Assembly: GCF_902859625.1 (NCBI RefSeq)
Contig: NZ_CADIJX010000001.1
Span: 1,364,001 to 1,428,000 of the forward strand
Source: Achromobacter pestifer
GTDB taxonomy: Bacteria > Pseudomonadota > Gammaproteobacteria > Burkholderiales > Burkholderiaceae_B
Direction of reading: 5' to 3'
Length of the DNA: 64,000 nt
The position numbers and the translations under genes were made by a program. The notes under the pieces were generated by a model. That model was not told the DNA's origin. It did not search any database and saw nothing but the letters and a program-made list of their open reading frames with translations. Shown one piece after another: positions 9,421 through 19,225 of the stretch. Each line of letters starts with the position of its first letter. Positions within the stretch are counted from its first letter, which is position 1.

Positions 9421-10344
9421 ATGAAACGCTTACAAGGCATGGAACTCTTCGTTGAAGTGGCCAAAACGCACAGTTTTAGCCGCGCAGCGGCGACGCTGGG
9501 TGTCCCTAAGTCCACCTTGTCTCGCCAGGTGGCCGAACTGGAACGGTCTGTCGGCCTGCGGCTGCTCAGCCGCACGACTCGCAAGGTGGAGCTCACCGAC
9601 GCCGGCCGGCTGTATTTTGAACGCTGCCAGCGCATCGTCGCCGAAGCCCAGATCGCCCACGAAGAGCTGCAAAAACTGGTCGACACGCCAGCGGGGCCGC
9701 TTAGGGTGAACATGCCTGCGGATTTCGGCACGGATTTCCTGGCTGAATCGTTCATGGAATTCTCTCGCCGCTACCCCGACGTCACATTTTTCCTGGATTT
9801 GGCCAATCCGGATCACGCTTCACGTGTGTTCCAGACCTGCGACATTTCCATCGAAATCGGCGACCTGCCCGACTCGACGCAGATTGCAAGGCTGCTGGGC
9901 ATGCTGCCCGCCCACCTGTATGCCTCGCATGACTACCTTGAGAAGCACGGTGAACCTCGGCACCCCAGCGACTTGACCCGCCACGAGTGCATCGAGTTCC
10001 GCGCCGAAGGCGCCGGCCGCGTTACCCGCTGGCCCTTGAGCAACGGCGACCAGCACATTGAATTCACCCCGGGCAACCGGTTTTCAGTCAATGGTGTCGC
10101 CATGGCACGCCGCTTGGCCATGCTGGGCGCTGGCATCGCGGTGCTGGTGGGCGGCCAAACGGCCGAACAGCAATCCGGCCAGTTGCAGCGTGTGCTGCCG
10201 GACTGGCAACTGGGGCCATTCCCTGTCTACGCGGTCACCGAAACCCGGCTCCTGCCCGCCAAGACCCGGATCTTCATCGAATTTCTGATGGAGCGCCTGG
10301 GCAGCAACGGGCAAGCGAAGAATACCCCCGCTTTCATGAAATAG
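9421..10344 (+). CDS. LysR-family regulator divergent from the efflux operon
   Basis: A 307-residue LysR-type transcription factor. The N-terminal winged helix-turn-helix (residues about 5-64) contains SFSRAAATLGVPKSTLSRQVAELE. A linker helix and an effector-binding periplasmic-fold domain follow (from about residue 90, PAGPLRVNMPADFG). It faces the RND efflux operon across a 317-bp gap, the usual position for a LysR gene that controls its neighbour and itself, so it probably regulates that pump; the sign of control and the ligand cannot be read from sequence. The protein belongs to the CrgA/PecT-like group in which the effector domain starts with GPLRV. Confidence 0.92.
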   Translation: MKRLQGMELFVEVAKTHSFSRAAATLGVPKSTLSRQVAELERSVGLRLLSRTTRKVELTDAGRLYFERCQRIVAEAQIAHEELQKLVDTPAGPLRVNMPADFGTDFLAESFMEFSRRYPDVTFFLDLANPDHASRVFQTCDISIEIGDLPDSTQIARLLGMLPAHLYASHDYLEKHGEPRHPSDLTRHECIEFRAEGAGRVTRWPLSNGDQHIEFTPGNRFSVNGVAMARRLAMLGAGIAVLVGGQTAEQQSGQLQRVLPDWQLGPFPVYAVTETRLLPAKTRIFIEFLMERLGSNGQAKNTPAFMK

Positions 10345-10380
10345 CGGTGTCGCAGAAACAGACTGAAAAATCTGCTGACC

Positions 10381-10399
10381 GCCGACATCACTTGTCGGC
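10381..10399. other. inverted repeat between converging genes
   Basis: GCCGACA (10381-10387) and TGTCGGC (10393-10399) form a 7-bp stem with a 5-nt loop. It lies between the converging lysR and pseudouridine synthase genes. No T tract follows on either strand, so it is at best a weak terminator. Confidence 0.4.
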
Positions 10400-10435
10400 C
10401 AACGGAACAATCACGTTTTTGGGTGCGGATCCGGC

Positions 10436-11167
10436 TTAAAAGCCTTCGTCGTCGCGCAGATAGCGCCACTGGCCCAGAGGCAGGTCGCCCAGCGACACCC
10501 GGCCGATGCGCACGCGCTTCAGCCCCACCACTTTCAGGCCAACCAGTTCACACATGCGGCGGATCTGGCGCTTTTTGCCTTCCCACAGCACAAAACGCAG
10601 CTGGTCGTGGTTCTGCCACCGCACATGGGCGGGTTTAAGCGCTCGGCCGTCCAGTGACAAACCGTGGTTCAGGAGTTCCAGCCCGCGATCGGATAGGTCG
10701 CCCTGCACGCGGACCAGGTATTCCTTGTCCACGCTGGAGTCCTCGCCGATCAGGTGCTTGGCGATGCGGCCGTCCTGCGTCAGCACCAGCAGCCCCTGGG
10801 AATCGATATCCAGCCGGCCGGCCACGGCCAGCCCGTCCAGATGGGCGCGCTCGAAACGCAGCGGCGAGCGGTCGCCGGCAAAGCGCGAGCGCGAATCGAT
10901 CAGCGCAACCGCCGGGGTGTAGCCCTTCTCGGCCTGGCCCGACACATAGCCCACCGGCTTGTTGATCAAGATGGTGACCCGCGAGGTCTGACGCGCCTGC
11001 GCGGCGCGCTCAAGCGTGATGACCTGGTCGGGATAGGCTCGGGCGCCCAGCTCGGACACCACGATGCCGTCCACGCGGACCCAACCGCGTTCGATATAGC
11101 TGTCGGCCTCGCGGCGCGAGCAGAGTCCGCGCTCGGACATGAGCTTGGAGATGCGTACTTTTTCCAT
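10436..11167 (-). CDS. rRNA pseudouridine synthase, RluF-like (RsuA family)
   Basis: A 243-residue RsuA/RluB/RluE/RluF-family pseudouridine synthase, closest by eye to RluF (23S rRNA U2604) in its S4-domain start [22 protein letters not shown]. The catalytic domain contains the conserved [17 protein letters not shown], with the catalytic Asp in RLD. It also has the family's downstream motif [26 protein letters not shown]. An ATG at 11167 starts the S4 domain; the longer upstream frame has no support. It is cytoplasmic, acts during ribosome maturation, and stands alone in its transcription unit. RluF versus RluB/RsuA identity is moderately sure. Confidence 0.88.
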   Translation of the reverse strand: MEKVRISKLMSERGLCSRREADSYIERGWVRVDGIVVSELGARAYPDQVITLERAAQARQTSRVTILINKPVGYVSGQAEKGYTPAVALIDSRSRFAGDRSPLRFERAHLDGLAVAGRLDIDSQGLLVLTQDGRIAKHLIGEDSSVDKEYLVRVQGDLSDRGLELLNHGLSLDGRALKPAHVRWQNHDQLRFVLWEGKKRQIRRMCELVGLKVVGLKRVRIGRVSLGDLPLGQWRYLRDDEGF

Positions 11168-11204
11168 GGCCGATATTGTATGCGGACGCCAATCGGCCTG
11201 CCGG

Positions 11205-12707
11205 TCAAGCCGCCGGATCGTAGTCTGACAGCGCCATGGGATCCAGCGGATAGAGCGGACGGCGCCGGCGTTCATAGGGAAATAGCGAAAAATCCGAGCT
11301 GGTCACGCCCGCACTGCCACATTCCACCAGCGCTTGGGATATCGGTTCAAACACCGGCCGGCAATACATGCGGGACTTCACCAGGACAAAGCGAGCCCGG
11401 CGAGGATCCAGCCCCATGCTTTCAAACACCCCCAAGTCCCAGGGCTCGTGGGTCTTCTCGGTAATCACCAGTTGCGCGGCGCCAATATCCAGCACCGCGC
11501 TGCGGCCCATGCTGGCCGTCTGGCCGGTGTAGGTTGGACCCGTGATGACATATTGGCCGTCGGTCACCGCTCCAACCACGCCACGCAACAGCACCGGCGC
11601 CGCGGGCCGCCCGATGGCGGGGATGGGCCGTTTGTTGCCCACCCAGAGCTCCACCCGCGTGCCCTCGCCCGCCTGGGTCAACGCCTCCACGGCTTCAGGG
11701 TCGCAATACAGGCCCGCGACAATGCCCGTCAAGCCGGCGTCGACGGCGGCCATCAACACCTCCATCGTGTCGCACGTGCCGCCCGACATGCAGTTGTCGC
11801 CGTGATCCAGCAGCAGCACCGGTTTGCTGGCGCCGCAGGACAGTTCGACGGCGCGAGCCAACGAGTCGGCCAAGGGCTCGCCCTCATAGAAAAAGCCGTC
11901 GCGCGCCGCCCAGATGTCCCGCGCCATGTCGGCGGCCACCTGCTCTGCCTGCACCTGCCCACCCGCCCCCGCCACCACCACCACGCTCAGGCAAGGGTCC
12001 GGAATGTCGGCCAGGGCGAATCCCGCCAACACGGACACCCCCAGCGCGCCCGCGGCCTCCGCCTGCCGGGCGGCCTGCACGGCGTCGCGCATGGCGCCCT
12101 GCGCCGTGGCGCTGCGCAGCGTATGCGTCATCAATGGCAGGCGGCGCCATGCCATCACTGGGCGCGACCCGCCGTTGAGCCAATCAAACAAGATGCGGCC
12201 CGCGTGTTCGCCTGTTTCATACATGTCCACGTGCGGGTAGGTCTTGAAGCTGACGATCACATCGGCATTGGCCATCATCTTGGGCGTGACGTTGCCATGC
12301 AGGTCCAACGCCACGGCGATGGGGACATCTGGCGTCTGCTGGCGCAAGCGTTCAAGCAGATCGCCTTCGCCATCATCGGTGCTTTCCACGGCCATCGCGC
12401 CATGCAGGTCCAGGAAGATCGCGGCGCATCCCTGCGCGCCCGCCACGATGGCATCGCAGAGTTCGCGATAGGCCTTCGCGTCCACCCGGCCACTGGGGTA
12501 GGCGGTGGCGGACACCGGCGTGGCCAGCGACGCGCCGTTCGCTTCGGCCAGATCAATGAAAGCCGACATCGCCGTGCGCTTGCCCTTGTTGTCGTCGTAG
12601 GCCTGCGCGCCAAACACGGGGCCGTCATTGCCAAACGCGGCCAGCGGCGTGGGCACGGGCGAAAACGTATTGGTTTCGTGATTCAAGCGGGCGATCATGA
12701 CTTTCAT
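11205..12707 (-). CDS. M81 family (MlrC-like) metallopeptidase
   Basis: A 500-residue member of the M81/MlrC family, named for a zinc enzyme that cleaves linearised microcystin peptides. It starts [14 protein letters not shown] and carries the family's repeated metal-site segments: [10 protein letters not shown] and [18 protein letters not shown], and later [15 protein letters not shown]. No signal peptide is visible, so it is cytoplasmic. It is the last gene of the amide-type operon, 25 bp after the AmiR-like gene. This suggests that its true substrate is a small peptide or amide that enters through the neighbouring ABC importer. Many M81 proteins in soil bacteria occur next to amide or hydantoin genes and have no proven substrate. 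Confidence 0.85.
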   Translation of the reverse strand: MKVMIARLNHETNTFSPVPTPLAAFGNDGPVFGAQAYDDNKGKRTAMSAFIDLAEANGASLATPVSATAYPSGRVDAKAYRELCDAIVAGAQGCAAIFLDLHGAMAVESTDDGEGDLLERLRQQTPDVPIAVALDLHGNVTPKMMANADVIVSFKTYPHVDMYETGEHAGRILFDWLNGGSRPVMAWRRLPLMTHTLRSATAQGAMRDAVQAARQAEAAGALGVSVLAGFALADIPDPCLSVVVVAGAGGQVQAEQVAADMARDIWAARDGFFYEGEPLADSLARAVELSCGASKPVLLLDHGDNCMSGGTCDTMEVLMAAVDAGLTGIVAGLYCDPEAVEALTQAGEGTRVELWVGNKRPIPAIGRPAAPVLLRGVVGAVTDGQYVITGPTYTGQTASMGRSAVLDIGAAQLVITEKTHEPWDLGVFESMGLDPRRARFVLVKSRMYCRPVFEPISQALVECGSAGVTSSDFSLFPYERRRRPLYPLDPMALSDYDPAA

Positions 12708-12732
12708 TGTTTTCCTCTTTGAAATCGGGCGC

Positions 12733-13374
12733 TTAGCCGTTTTGGGATGGGCCCGGGCGGATGCCGCCCAAGCCGACCTTTTCCATGGCCTCGCTGGCCT
12801 CGATGATCATTGCGGCCACTTCCGCCACGCTGACGCGCAAGCCCGTGGCCCGCGTGCGCATGTGTTCGTAGGCCGCGCGCTCGTCCAGCCGCTGATGATC
12901 CATCAGCACGCGGATCGCCTTCTCGATGACACGCCGGGCCTTGATGGTGTTCTCCAGCTTATCGATCTTGACCTGTTGCCGGCCTTGGAACTGCTTGGCC
13001 GACCGCGCCAGCACCAAGGTGCTGAGAATGCCCGCCGAGCGGAAGGGCCGCGTCAATACCCCGTGCGCGTTGGTCTTCAGCAATTGCTTCAGCGTGGTGG
13101 GGGTTTCGTATTCGGACAACGCGATCAAGGTGGCCTCGACTTCGCTGGCCGACCAGGCAGCACTATTCTGCACGCATTGCGACACCTGGAAGAAGATGAC
13201 GTCCGCGCCCGCGGGCGGGGCATCCGGGAACGGCCAATGCAAATGAATGCGGCAACCGATGCGCTTGAGTTGCTCAACCAGCACGTCGCGGTCTTCGCCC
13301 GGGGGATACACCACCGCGACGGCCACACTGCGCAGGTCCTCATAGAGGCGGCGTAGGCTATGGTCCATGCTCAT
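12733..13374 (-). CDS. AmiR-like ANTAR-domain antitermination regulator
   Basis: A 213-residue AmiR/NasT-type protein. Residues about 1-125 form a degenerate receiver-like domain. A coiled coil (QQVKIDKLENTIKARRVIEKA) leads into a C-terminal ANTAR RNA-binding domain (about 135-200, VIEKAIRVLMDHQRLDERAAYEHMRTRA). In Pseudomonas aeruginosa, AmiR is held inactive by AmiC and, once released by amides, prevents termination in the amiE leader. Here the start overlaps the stop of the AmiC-like gene by ATGA, the pairing expected for a silencing complex made in equal amounts. The likely RNA target is the leader terminator near 20.15 kb at the head of this operon. Confidence 0.9.
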   Translation of the reverse strand: MSMDHSLRRLYEDLRSVAVAVVYPPGEDRDVLVEQLKRIGCRIHLHWPFPDAPPAGADVIFFQVSQCVQNSAAWSASEVEATLIALSEYETPTTLKQLLKTNAHGVLTRPFRSAGILSTLVLARSAKQFQGRQQVKIDKLENTIKARRVIEKAIRVLMDHQRLDERAAYEHMRTRATGLRVSVAEVAAMIIEASEAMEKVGLGGIRPGPSQNG

Positions 13375-14534
13375 TTCAACCAGAAGTCGTCCAGGCCGAA
13401 CGCCGTGAGATAGGGGTCCGGCTTCACCGGCTCATCGCTTTCCCACACGATGTCGAAGCGTCCGTCCGCGCGGCACACACCGATGCGCGGCGTCAGCACG
13501 CAGTGGTTATTGGCTGCCAGGATCGACATCCGGCCGTCCGGCGCGTCGAATTGCACCTGATGCACCGCTTGAACCAGCTTGCGGGTATCCATGCCGCCCA
13601 CGCGCTGGAGCGCGCGCGCGAACAAATGCACCTGGCTGTAGCAGGTCTCGGCATAGACACTGGCGGGATGGTCGCCGAAACGCTCGCGCCAGCGCGCCAG
13701 GAAGTGTTGATTGGCGGGCGTGTCGACGGTATTGAAATAGGTGGCGGCGGTGATGTGGCCCACGCAACGTTGCGGCCCGATCTCGGCCACCTCGGATTCC
13801 GCCATGGTCAGGCTGGCGATGGGAATGTGCGCGGTTTCCGCGCCCGCGTCCTGGCAAGCCTCGTGGTAGCGCTGGTAGAAGCGTTGCGCGTCCGCGCCGA
13901 TCAACGTGGAAAACACCACATCGGGCTGGATGCGGCGGATGTCCGCCACGACATCGATGATGTCGCTTTCGTCGCAGCCCAGGGGCAGATAGGTTTCATC
14001 CAGGATCTCGCCGCCATGCTCTTCCACGGTTTCGCGCATGATGCGGTTGGTCTCGCGGGGGTAGATGTAGTCCGCCCCCACCAGGAATATCCGCGAACCG
14101 CAGTTCTGAATCAGATAGGCCGCCAGCTGCATGCTGCCCTGATTGGGCGCCGCGCCGGTATAGATGACATTGGGCGAATACTCGAAGCCTTCGTAGACCG
14201 ACCCATACCAAAGCAGGGAGTTGGTGCGCTCCACCACGGGCAACATCGCTTTGCGGCAATGCGAGGTGCACCCCCCGAAAATAACGCTGACTTCATCGTC
14301 CAGCAACAGGCGGGCCGCCAGGCGGCGGTATTCCTCGGCGTCGCTGCCGGGGTCGTACACCACCGGCTCCAACGGCCGGCCCAGCACGCCGCCCAGGGCG
14401 TTGATCTCTTCCACCGCCAGCACCGTGCCAAAGAAATGCTGCGATTCGGTCGTGCCCGTGACGCCGCTGCGCGAATACAGCACGCCGATGCGCCAACCGG
14501 GCTGGTCCGCGTCCCTGTCCCGAAGCAAGGTCAT
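13371..14534 (-). CDS. AmiC-like amide sensor (periplasmic-binding-protein fold)
   Basis: A 387-residue cytoplasmic type I binding-protein-fold sensor. It resembles P. aeruginosa AmiC strongly in YEGFEYSPNVIYTGAAPNQ and in DYIYPRETNRIMRE. No signal peptide is visible, which separates it from the true transport binding protein encoded upstream. AmiC binds short-chain amides and thereby frees AmiR. An AAGGACG ribosome site precedes the ATG at 14534. The gene sits after the ABC genes and overlaps the amiR-like gene by 4 nt. Ligand identity is unknown. A urea or amide transport binding protein is the alternative reading, but the lack of a signal argues for the sensor. Confidence 0.88.
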   Translation of the reverse strand: MTLLRDRDADQPGWRIGVLYSRSGVTGTTESQHFFGTVLAVEEINALGGVLGRPLEPVVYDPGSDAEEYRRLAARLLLDDEVSVIFGGCTSHCRKAMLPVVERTNSLLWYGSVYEGFEYSPNVIYTGAAPNQGSMQLAAYLIQNCGSRIFLVGADYIYPRETNRIMRETVEEHGGEILDETYLPLGCDESDIIDVVADIRRIQPDVVFSTLIGADAQRFYQRYHEACQDAGAETAHIPIASLTMAESEVAEIGPQRCVGHITAATYFNTVDTPANQHFLARWRERFGDHPASVYAETCYSQVHLFARALQRVGGMDTRKLVQAVHQVQFDAPDGRMSILAANNHCVLTPRIGVCRADGRFDIVWESDEPVKPDPYLTAFGLDDFWLK

Positions 14535-14601
14535 GATGACGTCCTTAAGCGTGAATCCTGCGTGCCGGCCGTGCTGAGAGCAGAAATAGAAGCGGCGGCG
14601 T

Positions 14602-15315
14602 TCATACCTTGAGATGATCAATGATATTGCCGATGGCCTGGGGGGCACCAGCATCGCCTTCATCCACGATACCCCCTTGTTTCAGCACCAGGTAGCGGTC
14701 GGCCACGTCCAGGGCAAAAGCCACGTTCTGCTCGACGATGAACATCGTCGTTCCGCGCCGCTCGCGTTCCCAGTTCAACGCGCGGCCCAGCCGTTCGATC
14801 ACCGACGGTTGCAGCCCTTCGGTGATTTCGTCCAGCAGCAACAGATCGGGCCGCTGCATCAGCCCGCGGGCGACCAGCAGCATTTTTTGCTCGCCGCCCG
14901 ACAAGGTGCCGGCATGCTGGCGCAGCCGGGTCGCGAACACCGGGAACAGCTCGGCGACTTCGGCAAAACGCTCGTCAAAGAGATTCTCGCGGGGCAGGCC
15001 CAGCCGCAGGTTGTCGCGTATGCTGAGGTCCGGGAACAACGGCTGTTCCTGGGCCGCATACGCAACGCCGCAACGCGCCACTTCGTGCGGACGCAAGCGC
15101 GTGGCGTCGACGGCGCCCACGCTGACGCGGCCTCGCAACTTCGGCAGGTAGCCCATGATGGTCTTCAGCAGCGTGCTCTTTCCCATGCCGTTCTTGCCCA
15201 GCAGCGCCACGCAGGTGCCGCGCTCGACCGACAGCGAAATATCGTTCAGCACCACCGAGCCCTTGTAGCCGCTGGACACGCCTTCCAGGCAGAGCGCTGG
15301 CACGGTTCTCGTCAT
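14602..15315 (-). CDS. ABC transporter ATPase, LivF/UrtE type
   Basis: A 237-residue ATPase of the branched-chain amino acid/urea/amide (HAAT) uptake family. Walker A is GKNGMGKST; the signature is LSGGEQKM; Walker B is LLLLDEITEGLQPS. The alternative downstream His switch is replaced by VEQNVAFAL, as is usual in LivF/UrtE. The ATG at 15315 overlaps the stop of the permease-ATPase fusion gene by ATGA. It supplies the second nucleotide-binding domain of the amide-type importer; the first is fused to the permease upstream. An upstream extension of the frame is not supported by family length. Confidence 0.92.
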   Translation of the reverse strand: MTRTVPALCLEGVSSGYKGSVVLNDISLSVERGTCVALLGKNGMGKSTLLKTIMGYLPKLRGRVSVGAVDATRLRPHEVARCGVAYAAQEQPLFPDLSIRDNLRLGLPRENLFDERFAEVAELFPVFATRLRQHAGTLSGGEQKMLLVARGLMQRPDLLLLDEITEGLQPSVIERLGRALNWERERRGTTMFIVEQNVAFALDVADRYLVLKQGGIVDEGDAGAPQAIGNIIDHLKV

Positions 15316-17138
15316 TGTCCTGCTCCTTGCGCGGCCGGCGCGCTGCCTGCGTAGATGGTGCGCACCAACTCGGATTCCACGACATCGCGGAAACTGCCGT
15401 CCATGACGATCCGACCTTGATGCAAGACCACGATCCGCGTCGCCACTTCCTTCACGAAATCCAGATCGTGCTCTACCAGCAGGCAACACAAGCCGTACTT
15501 GTGCGCCAGCGCTGACAGCATCTGACCGATCCGCGCCCGCTCGGCCTTGCTAAGGCCTGCGGTGGGTTCGTCCAGCAGCACGATGCGGGGTTCCAGCGCA
15601 AGCACCATCGCCAGTTCCAGCGCCTGTTGCTGCCCGTGCGACAAGTCGCGAGCCACGCTGCCCAGGGATTGGTCCAACCCGGTCACTTGCAGGACTTCCA
15701 GCGCGTAAGGCGGCAAGTCCAGCGTGTCCGAGCGCCGCCACCAGGAAGGTTGTTCCCGCAAAGTCGTGGCGATACGCAGGCTTTCCGCCACGGTCATCGT
15801 GTCGAATACATTGGCGTTCTGGAATTTTCGCCCCAGCCCGTGGCGCACGCATTGTTCAGGGCCATCGCGCAGGATCGGATGGCCATAGAGTTCCAGCGTG
15901 CCTTCCGAGCGTTCCGCGCCATCGGCGATGCAGCGCATCAACGTGGTCTTGCCCGCGCCGTTGGGGCCAATCAGGCCCACCAGTTCCCCGCCGCGCGCCT
16001 TCAGGTCGATGCCTTCCAGCACCTTCAGGCTGCCAAACCGCTTGGCCACGCCGGCCAGGTTCAACGCCCAGGACGCGCCACTGGCCGGCCGCGGTTGTCC
16101 GGCGCGCACGCCAAGCGCCGGCACCGACGCCACCGCGCCGCGCCGGCGGAACGGCGCCGTCAACAAGGGCAGCAAGCCACGCGGCAACAGCAGAATCACC
16201 AGAATGAACGTCACGCCCAGCAGCAACTGCCAGACAAATGGCATGTTGCCACTGAGATAGGAACCCGCCACGTTGATGAGGATGGCCCCCAATACCGGCC
16301 CCCAGATGGTGCCGCGTCCGCCCAGCGCCACCCAGATGATCAATTCCGTGCCGAATACGAAGCCCGTCAACTCCGGCGCCACCACGCCGCTGAAGGCGCC
16401 ATAGCCAAATCCCGCCAGGCTGGCCACCGCGCCGCACACCACCAGCAGCACAATGCGCCAATGCGCCGTGTTCAGGCCCAGGTAGCTGCACCGCGCTTCG
16501 TTGTCGCGCAGCGCCACCAGGATGCGGCCGCCATCGCTGCGCATCACCACCCACGCCAAAATCGCCACCACCGACAGTGTCCCCGCCGCGACCACATACC
16601 AGGCCTCAAGCGACAGATCGAAGGTCTCGTAACCGGTCAGGCCCGAAGACGATCCGGTGTAGGTGCCGCCGGCCAGCACCAGCTGCATCAGCACAATGGG
16701 CAGCACCAGCGAAATGACCGTCGCGAAGAATGGCGACGCCCCTCTGTAGAACGACAACCACCCCGTCACCAACGCCAACAGCACCGCGCCCGCCACCGCC
16801 GCCAACGCGGCCAGCACCGCCGTCGTGGGTGAAAAGCCGTAGTGCGTGAACGCCAACCCGGCGGCATAGGCGCCCACGCCGAAAAAGGCGGACTGGCCGA
16901 ATGTCAGATGGCCCGTGTAACCCCACAGCACGTCCACCGTCACCGCCGCCACGGCGAAGAACATCGCCTTGATCAGCACGTTCAATAGATAGGTATCAAA
17001 CAGCCAGGGACCCGCCACGGTCAGCGCCAGGCACGCGCCAGCCAGCCACGGCAGCGCGCGGGCGCGCACAGCAGGTGTCGCGCGTCCCTCGGACTGGGCG
17101 GCGGCCGATCCGGGTCGGACAAGTGATTGATCAGTCAT
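15312..17138 (-). CDS. ABC importer permease-ATPase fusion (LivM-LivG type)
   Basis: A 608-residue fusion. Residues about 25-340 are a LivM/UrtC-type permease with multiple hydrophobic helices and the family segment LWGYTGHLTFGQSAFFGVGAYAAG. A short Gly/Pro/Ala linker follows. Residues about 355-605 are a LivG/UrtD ATPase with Walker [10 protein letters not shown], signature LSHGQQQALELAM and Walker B IVLLDEPTAGLSKAE. The gene overlaps the upstream permease gene by 8 nt and the downstream ATPase gene by 4 nt. Fusing permease and ATPase ties their ratio at 1:1. There is no sign of a frameshift: the frame is continuous through the linker. Confidence 0.93.
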   Translation of the reverse strand: MTDQSLVRPGSAAAQSEGRATPAVRARALPWLAGACLALTVAGPWLFDTYLLNVLIKAMFFAVAAVTVDVLWGYTGHLTFGQSAFFGVGAYAAGLAFTHYGFSPTTAVLAALAAVAGAVLLALVTGWLSFYRGASPFFATVISLVLPIVLMQLVLAGGTYTGSSSGLTGYETFDLSLEAWYVVAAGTLSVVAILAWVVMRSDGGRILVALRDNEARCSYLGLNTAHWRIVLLVVCGAVASLAGFGYGAFSGVVAPELTGFVFGTELIIWVALGGRGTIWGPVLGAILINVAGSYLSGNMPFVWQLLLGVTFILVILLLPRGLLPLLTAPFRRRGAVASVPALGVRAGQPRPASGASWALNLAGVAKRFGSLKVLEGIDLKARGGELVGLIGPNGAGKTTLMRCIADGAERSEGTLELYGHPILRDGPEQCVRHGLGRKFQNANVFDTMTVAESLRIATTLREQPSWWRRSDTLDLPPYALEVLQVTGLDQSLGSVARDLSHGQQQALELAMVLALEPRIVLLDEPTAGLSKAERARIGQMLSALAHKYGLCCLLVEHDLDFVKEVATRIVVLHQGRIVMDGSFRDVVESELVRTIYAGSAPAAQGAGQ

Positions 17139-17964
17139 GGGCGAATCCTTGGGGACGCAGGCGCAGCGTCAGCGCGGCCAGCACGGCGATGGTGACGCCG
17201 CCCAGAATCGGACTGACGTAGATGCTCACCAGCACCTGGCAGGCGCCATAGACCAGGCAGGTCAGCAACAAGGCGGTGATCGAATGGCCCGACACCATGA
17301 CCAGCATGAAGGCGCTGACCAGCCAAGGCAGGCCCATGTTCGGATCAACGCTGGACAGCGGTGTGATCAGCGCGCCGGCAAGCGCCCCCAACCCGGCCCC
17401 CAGGCCGAACGTGGTGAAGCGAATGCGCTCGGCGTTGATGCCCAAGCCACGCGCCAAGTCTTCATTCATGATGACCGCACGGGTCCGCACGCCGAAGCGC
17501 GTGCCATTGAGCAGCAAGGTCATGGCGGCATACATCAGCAACGCGCCGGGCACCAGGAACAGGCGGTAGGCCGAATACTCCACGCCCAGGAACGACACGG
17601 CGCCCTGGATAGGCGAATCCACGAACTGCACCTCGCGCCCGAATGCCACGGTGATGAGCTGGCCGATCACGATGCCCAGCCCCCACGTGGCCAGAATGGC
17701 GTCCAGCGGCCGCTTGTACAGCGGCTGCACGATCAGGCGTTCGACGCCCATTCCCACCACCACGCCAACAACCAGCGCGAATGGCAGCGCCAGCCAGGGA
17801 TTCAAGCCCAGTTGGGTCACCACCAGACTGGCATAGCTTCCCAGGGTAAGAATGGCCCCATGCGCGAAATTGACGATCTTCATCACACCAAAGATGATCA
17901 TCAGCCCCGCCGTCACGATAAACAGCATGGCAGCCGTGCTCAAGATGTCCAGCAGCAAACCCAT
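17131..17964 (-). CDS. ABC importer permease, LivH/UrtB type
   Basis: A 277-residue inner-membrane permease of the HAAT family with about eight hydrophobic segments. It contains the LivH/UrtB hallmark GVMKIVNFAHGAILTLGSYASL near residue 25-50 and the segment AERIRFTTFGLGAGLGALAGALITP about two thirds of the way along. Together with the downstream permease-ATPase fusion and the binding protein upstream it makes a complete importer. Its position in an operon with a nitrilase-fold amidase and AmiC/AmiR suggests that the cargo is an amide, a urea-like compound or a small peptide amide. Confidence 0.92.
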   Translation of the reverse strand: MGLLLDILSTAAMLFIVTAGLMIIFGVMKIVNFAHGAILTLGSYASLVVTQLGLNPWLALPFALVVGVVVGMGVERLIVQPLYKRPLDAILATWGLGIVIGQLITVAFGREVQFVDSPIQGAVSFLGVEYSAYRLFLVPGALLMYAAMTLLLNGTRFGVRTRAVIMNEDLARGLGINAERIRFTTFGLGAGLGALAGALITPLSSVDPNMGLPWLVSAFMLVMVSGHSITALLLTCLVYGACQVLVSIYVSPILGGVTIAVLAALTLRLRPQGFAHD

Positions 17965-18021
17965 ATCGGTCTCCGGCGCCGCCGGACGGGCCGGCGGTGC
18001 TTGTCTCGTGTTACCGCAGCG

Positions 18022-19188
18022 TCACTTCAGGTCAGGGCATTGTGCGCCCGGATCCACCTGATTGAACGTCTGAAGGATCTTGATGGAGCCGTCCTGTTGC
18101 ACCTGCCCCAAACGCATGGTCAGCGCCGCATGCCGCTGCCGATCCATCTTCACCGGGCCGCGCGGGCCATCGAACGACACTTCGCTCAACGCCTGCACCA
18201 CCTTCTGCGGATCCATGCCGCCGGCCTTCTCGACCGCCGCCTTGTACAGATAGAAGGCTTCGTACTGCGGCCCGGAAAACTCGTTGGCGGTCTTGGCGTC
18301 GTTGCCGAACTTCGCCTTCAGGCCGTCCAGGAATTTACGGTTCTGGGGCGTATCGATGCTGGTCAGGTACGACGCGGATATGTACATGCCCACCGCCGTA
18401 TCGCCCATGGTCTTGGCCGTGCCTTCATCGATTGCCAGATTGCCGTAGGGCATGGACAGCCCCGCTGCCTTGATCTGCTTGGCCAGGCTGACGTTCGGCC
18501 CGCCCCCCGCCGTTGAACTGATCAGCGCATCGGGATTGGCAGAACGGATCTTTGACACCACCGGCGTCCAGTCCGAGCCATCCATGGGCAGATATTCCTC
18601 GCCCACCACGCGCCCGCCCTGCTTTTCGATGTATTCCCGCGTGAACTTCAGCATCCCTCGACCGAACGCATAGTCGCTGCCGACCAGGAAAAAGGTCTTG
18701 GCGTTGCGCTCTTTCATGAAGTGGTCGACCACCGGCGCGACCTGCTGCTCGGGCACCCAACCGTTCACATGCATCCAGCGGTTGCACGAACGGCCTTCGT
18801 AGAACGAGGTGTAGATGTAGGGCACCTTTCCGCGCGACACGATGGGCAGCGCGGCGTTGCGCGCCGCACTGGTTTCCATGGCGATGATGGCATCCACCTT
18901 CTTCTGGAAGACCAGCGTGTCGTACGCCTTCTGGGCGCCCACGGCGCCCGAGGCGTCGTCCGCGATTTCCAGCACGATCTGGCGGCCCAGAATGCCGCCG
19001 GCCGCGTTGATTTCGTCGGCGGCCAATTGCGATGCCTGCACCACGCCGGGCGCCACGACGCTATTGGCGCCGGACAGGCCGACCGGCACACCGATGCGCA
19101 AGGGCTCCGCGGCATGCACGGCGCCGGCACCCGCCAATAATGCGACAAGCGACAAGCGGATACGGAAGCTGCTGAATGGGATTTTCAT
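18022..19188 (-). CDS. periplasmic substrate-binding protein of the amide-type importer
   Basis: A 388-residue type I periplasmic binding protein with a clear Sec signal (basic FRIR, hydrophobic core LSLVALLAGAGAV, cleavage after HAA). The mature protein starts EPLRIGVPVGLSG, typical of the AmiC/UrtA-like branch. An AAGGAG site lies before the ATG at 19188. The C terminus CPDLK retains a Cys that could pair with the Cys in RSCNRWM. It lies between the amidase gene and the permeases, and would capture the ligand for the LivHM-type channel. It is related to the cytoplasmic AmiC-like sensor encoded 4 kb further on, so sensor and transporter probably recognise similar ligands. Confidence 0.92.
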   Translation of the reverse strand: MKIPFSSFRIRLSLVALLAGAGAVHAAEPLRIGVPVGLSGANSVVAPGVVQASQLAADEINAAGGILGRQIVLEIADDASGAVGAQKAYDTLVFQKKVDAIIAMETSAARNAALPIVSRGKVPYIYTSFYEGRSCNRWMHVNGWVPEQQVAPVVDHFMKERNAKTFFLVGSDYAFGRGMLKFTREYIEKQGGRVVGEEYLPMDGSDWTPVVSKIRSANPDALISSTAGGGPNVSLAKQIKAAGLSMPYGNLAIDEGTAKTMGDTAVGMYISASYLTSIDTPQNRKFLDGLKAKFGNDAKTANEFSGPQYEAFYLYKAAVEKAGGMDPQKVVQALSEVSFDGPRGPVKMDRQRHAALTMRLGQVQQDGSIKILQTFNQVDPGAQCPDLK

Positions 19189-19225
19189 GAGATTGCTCCT
19201 TGGGGGCGCGACTATTAGCCGTCGC

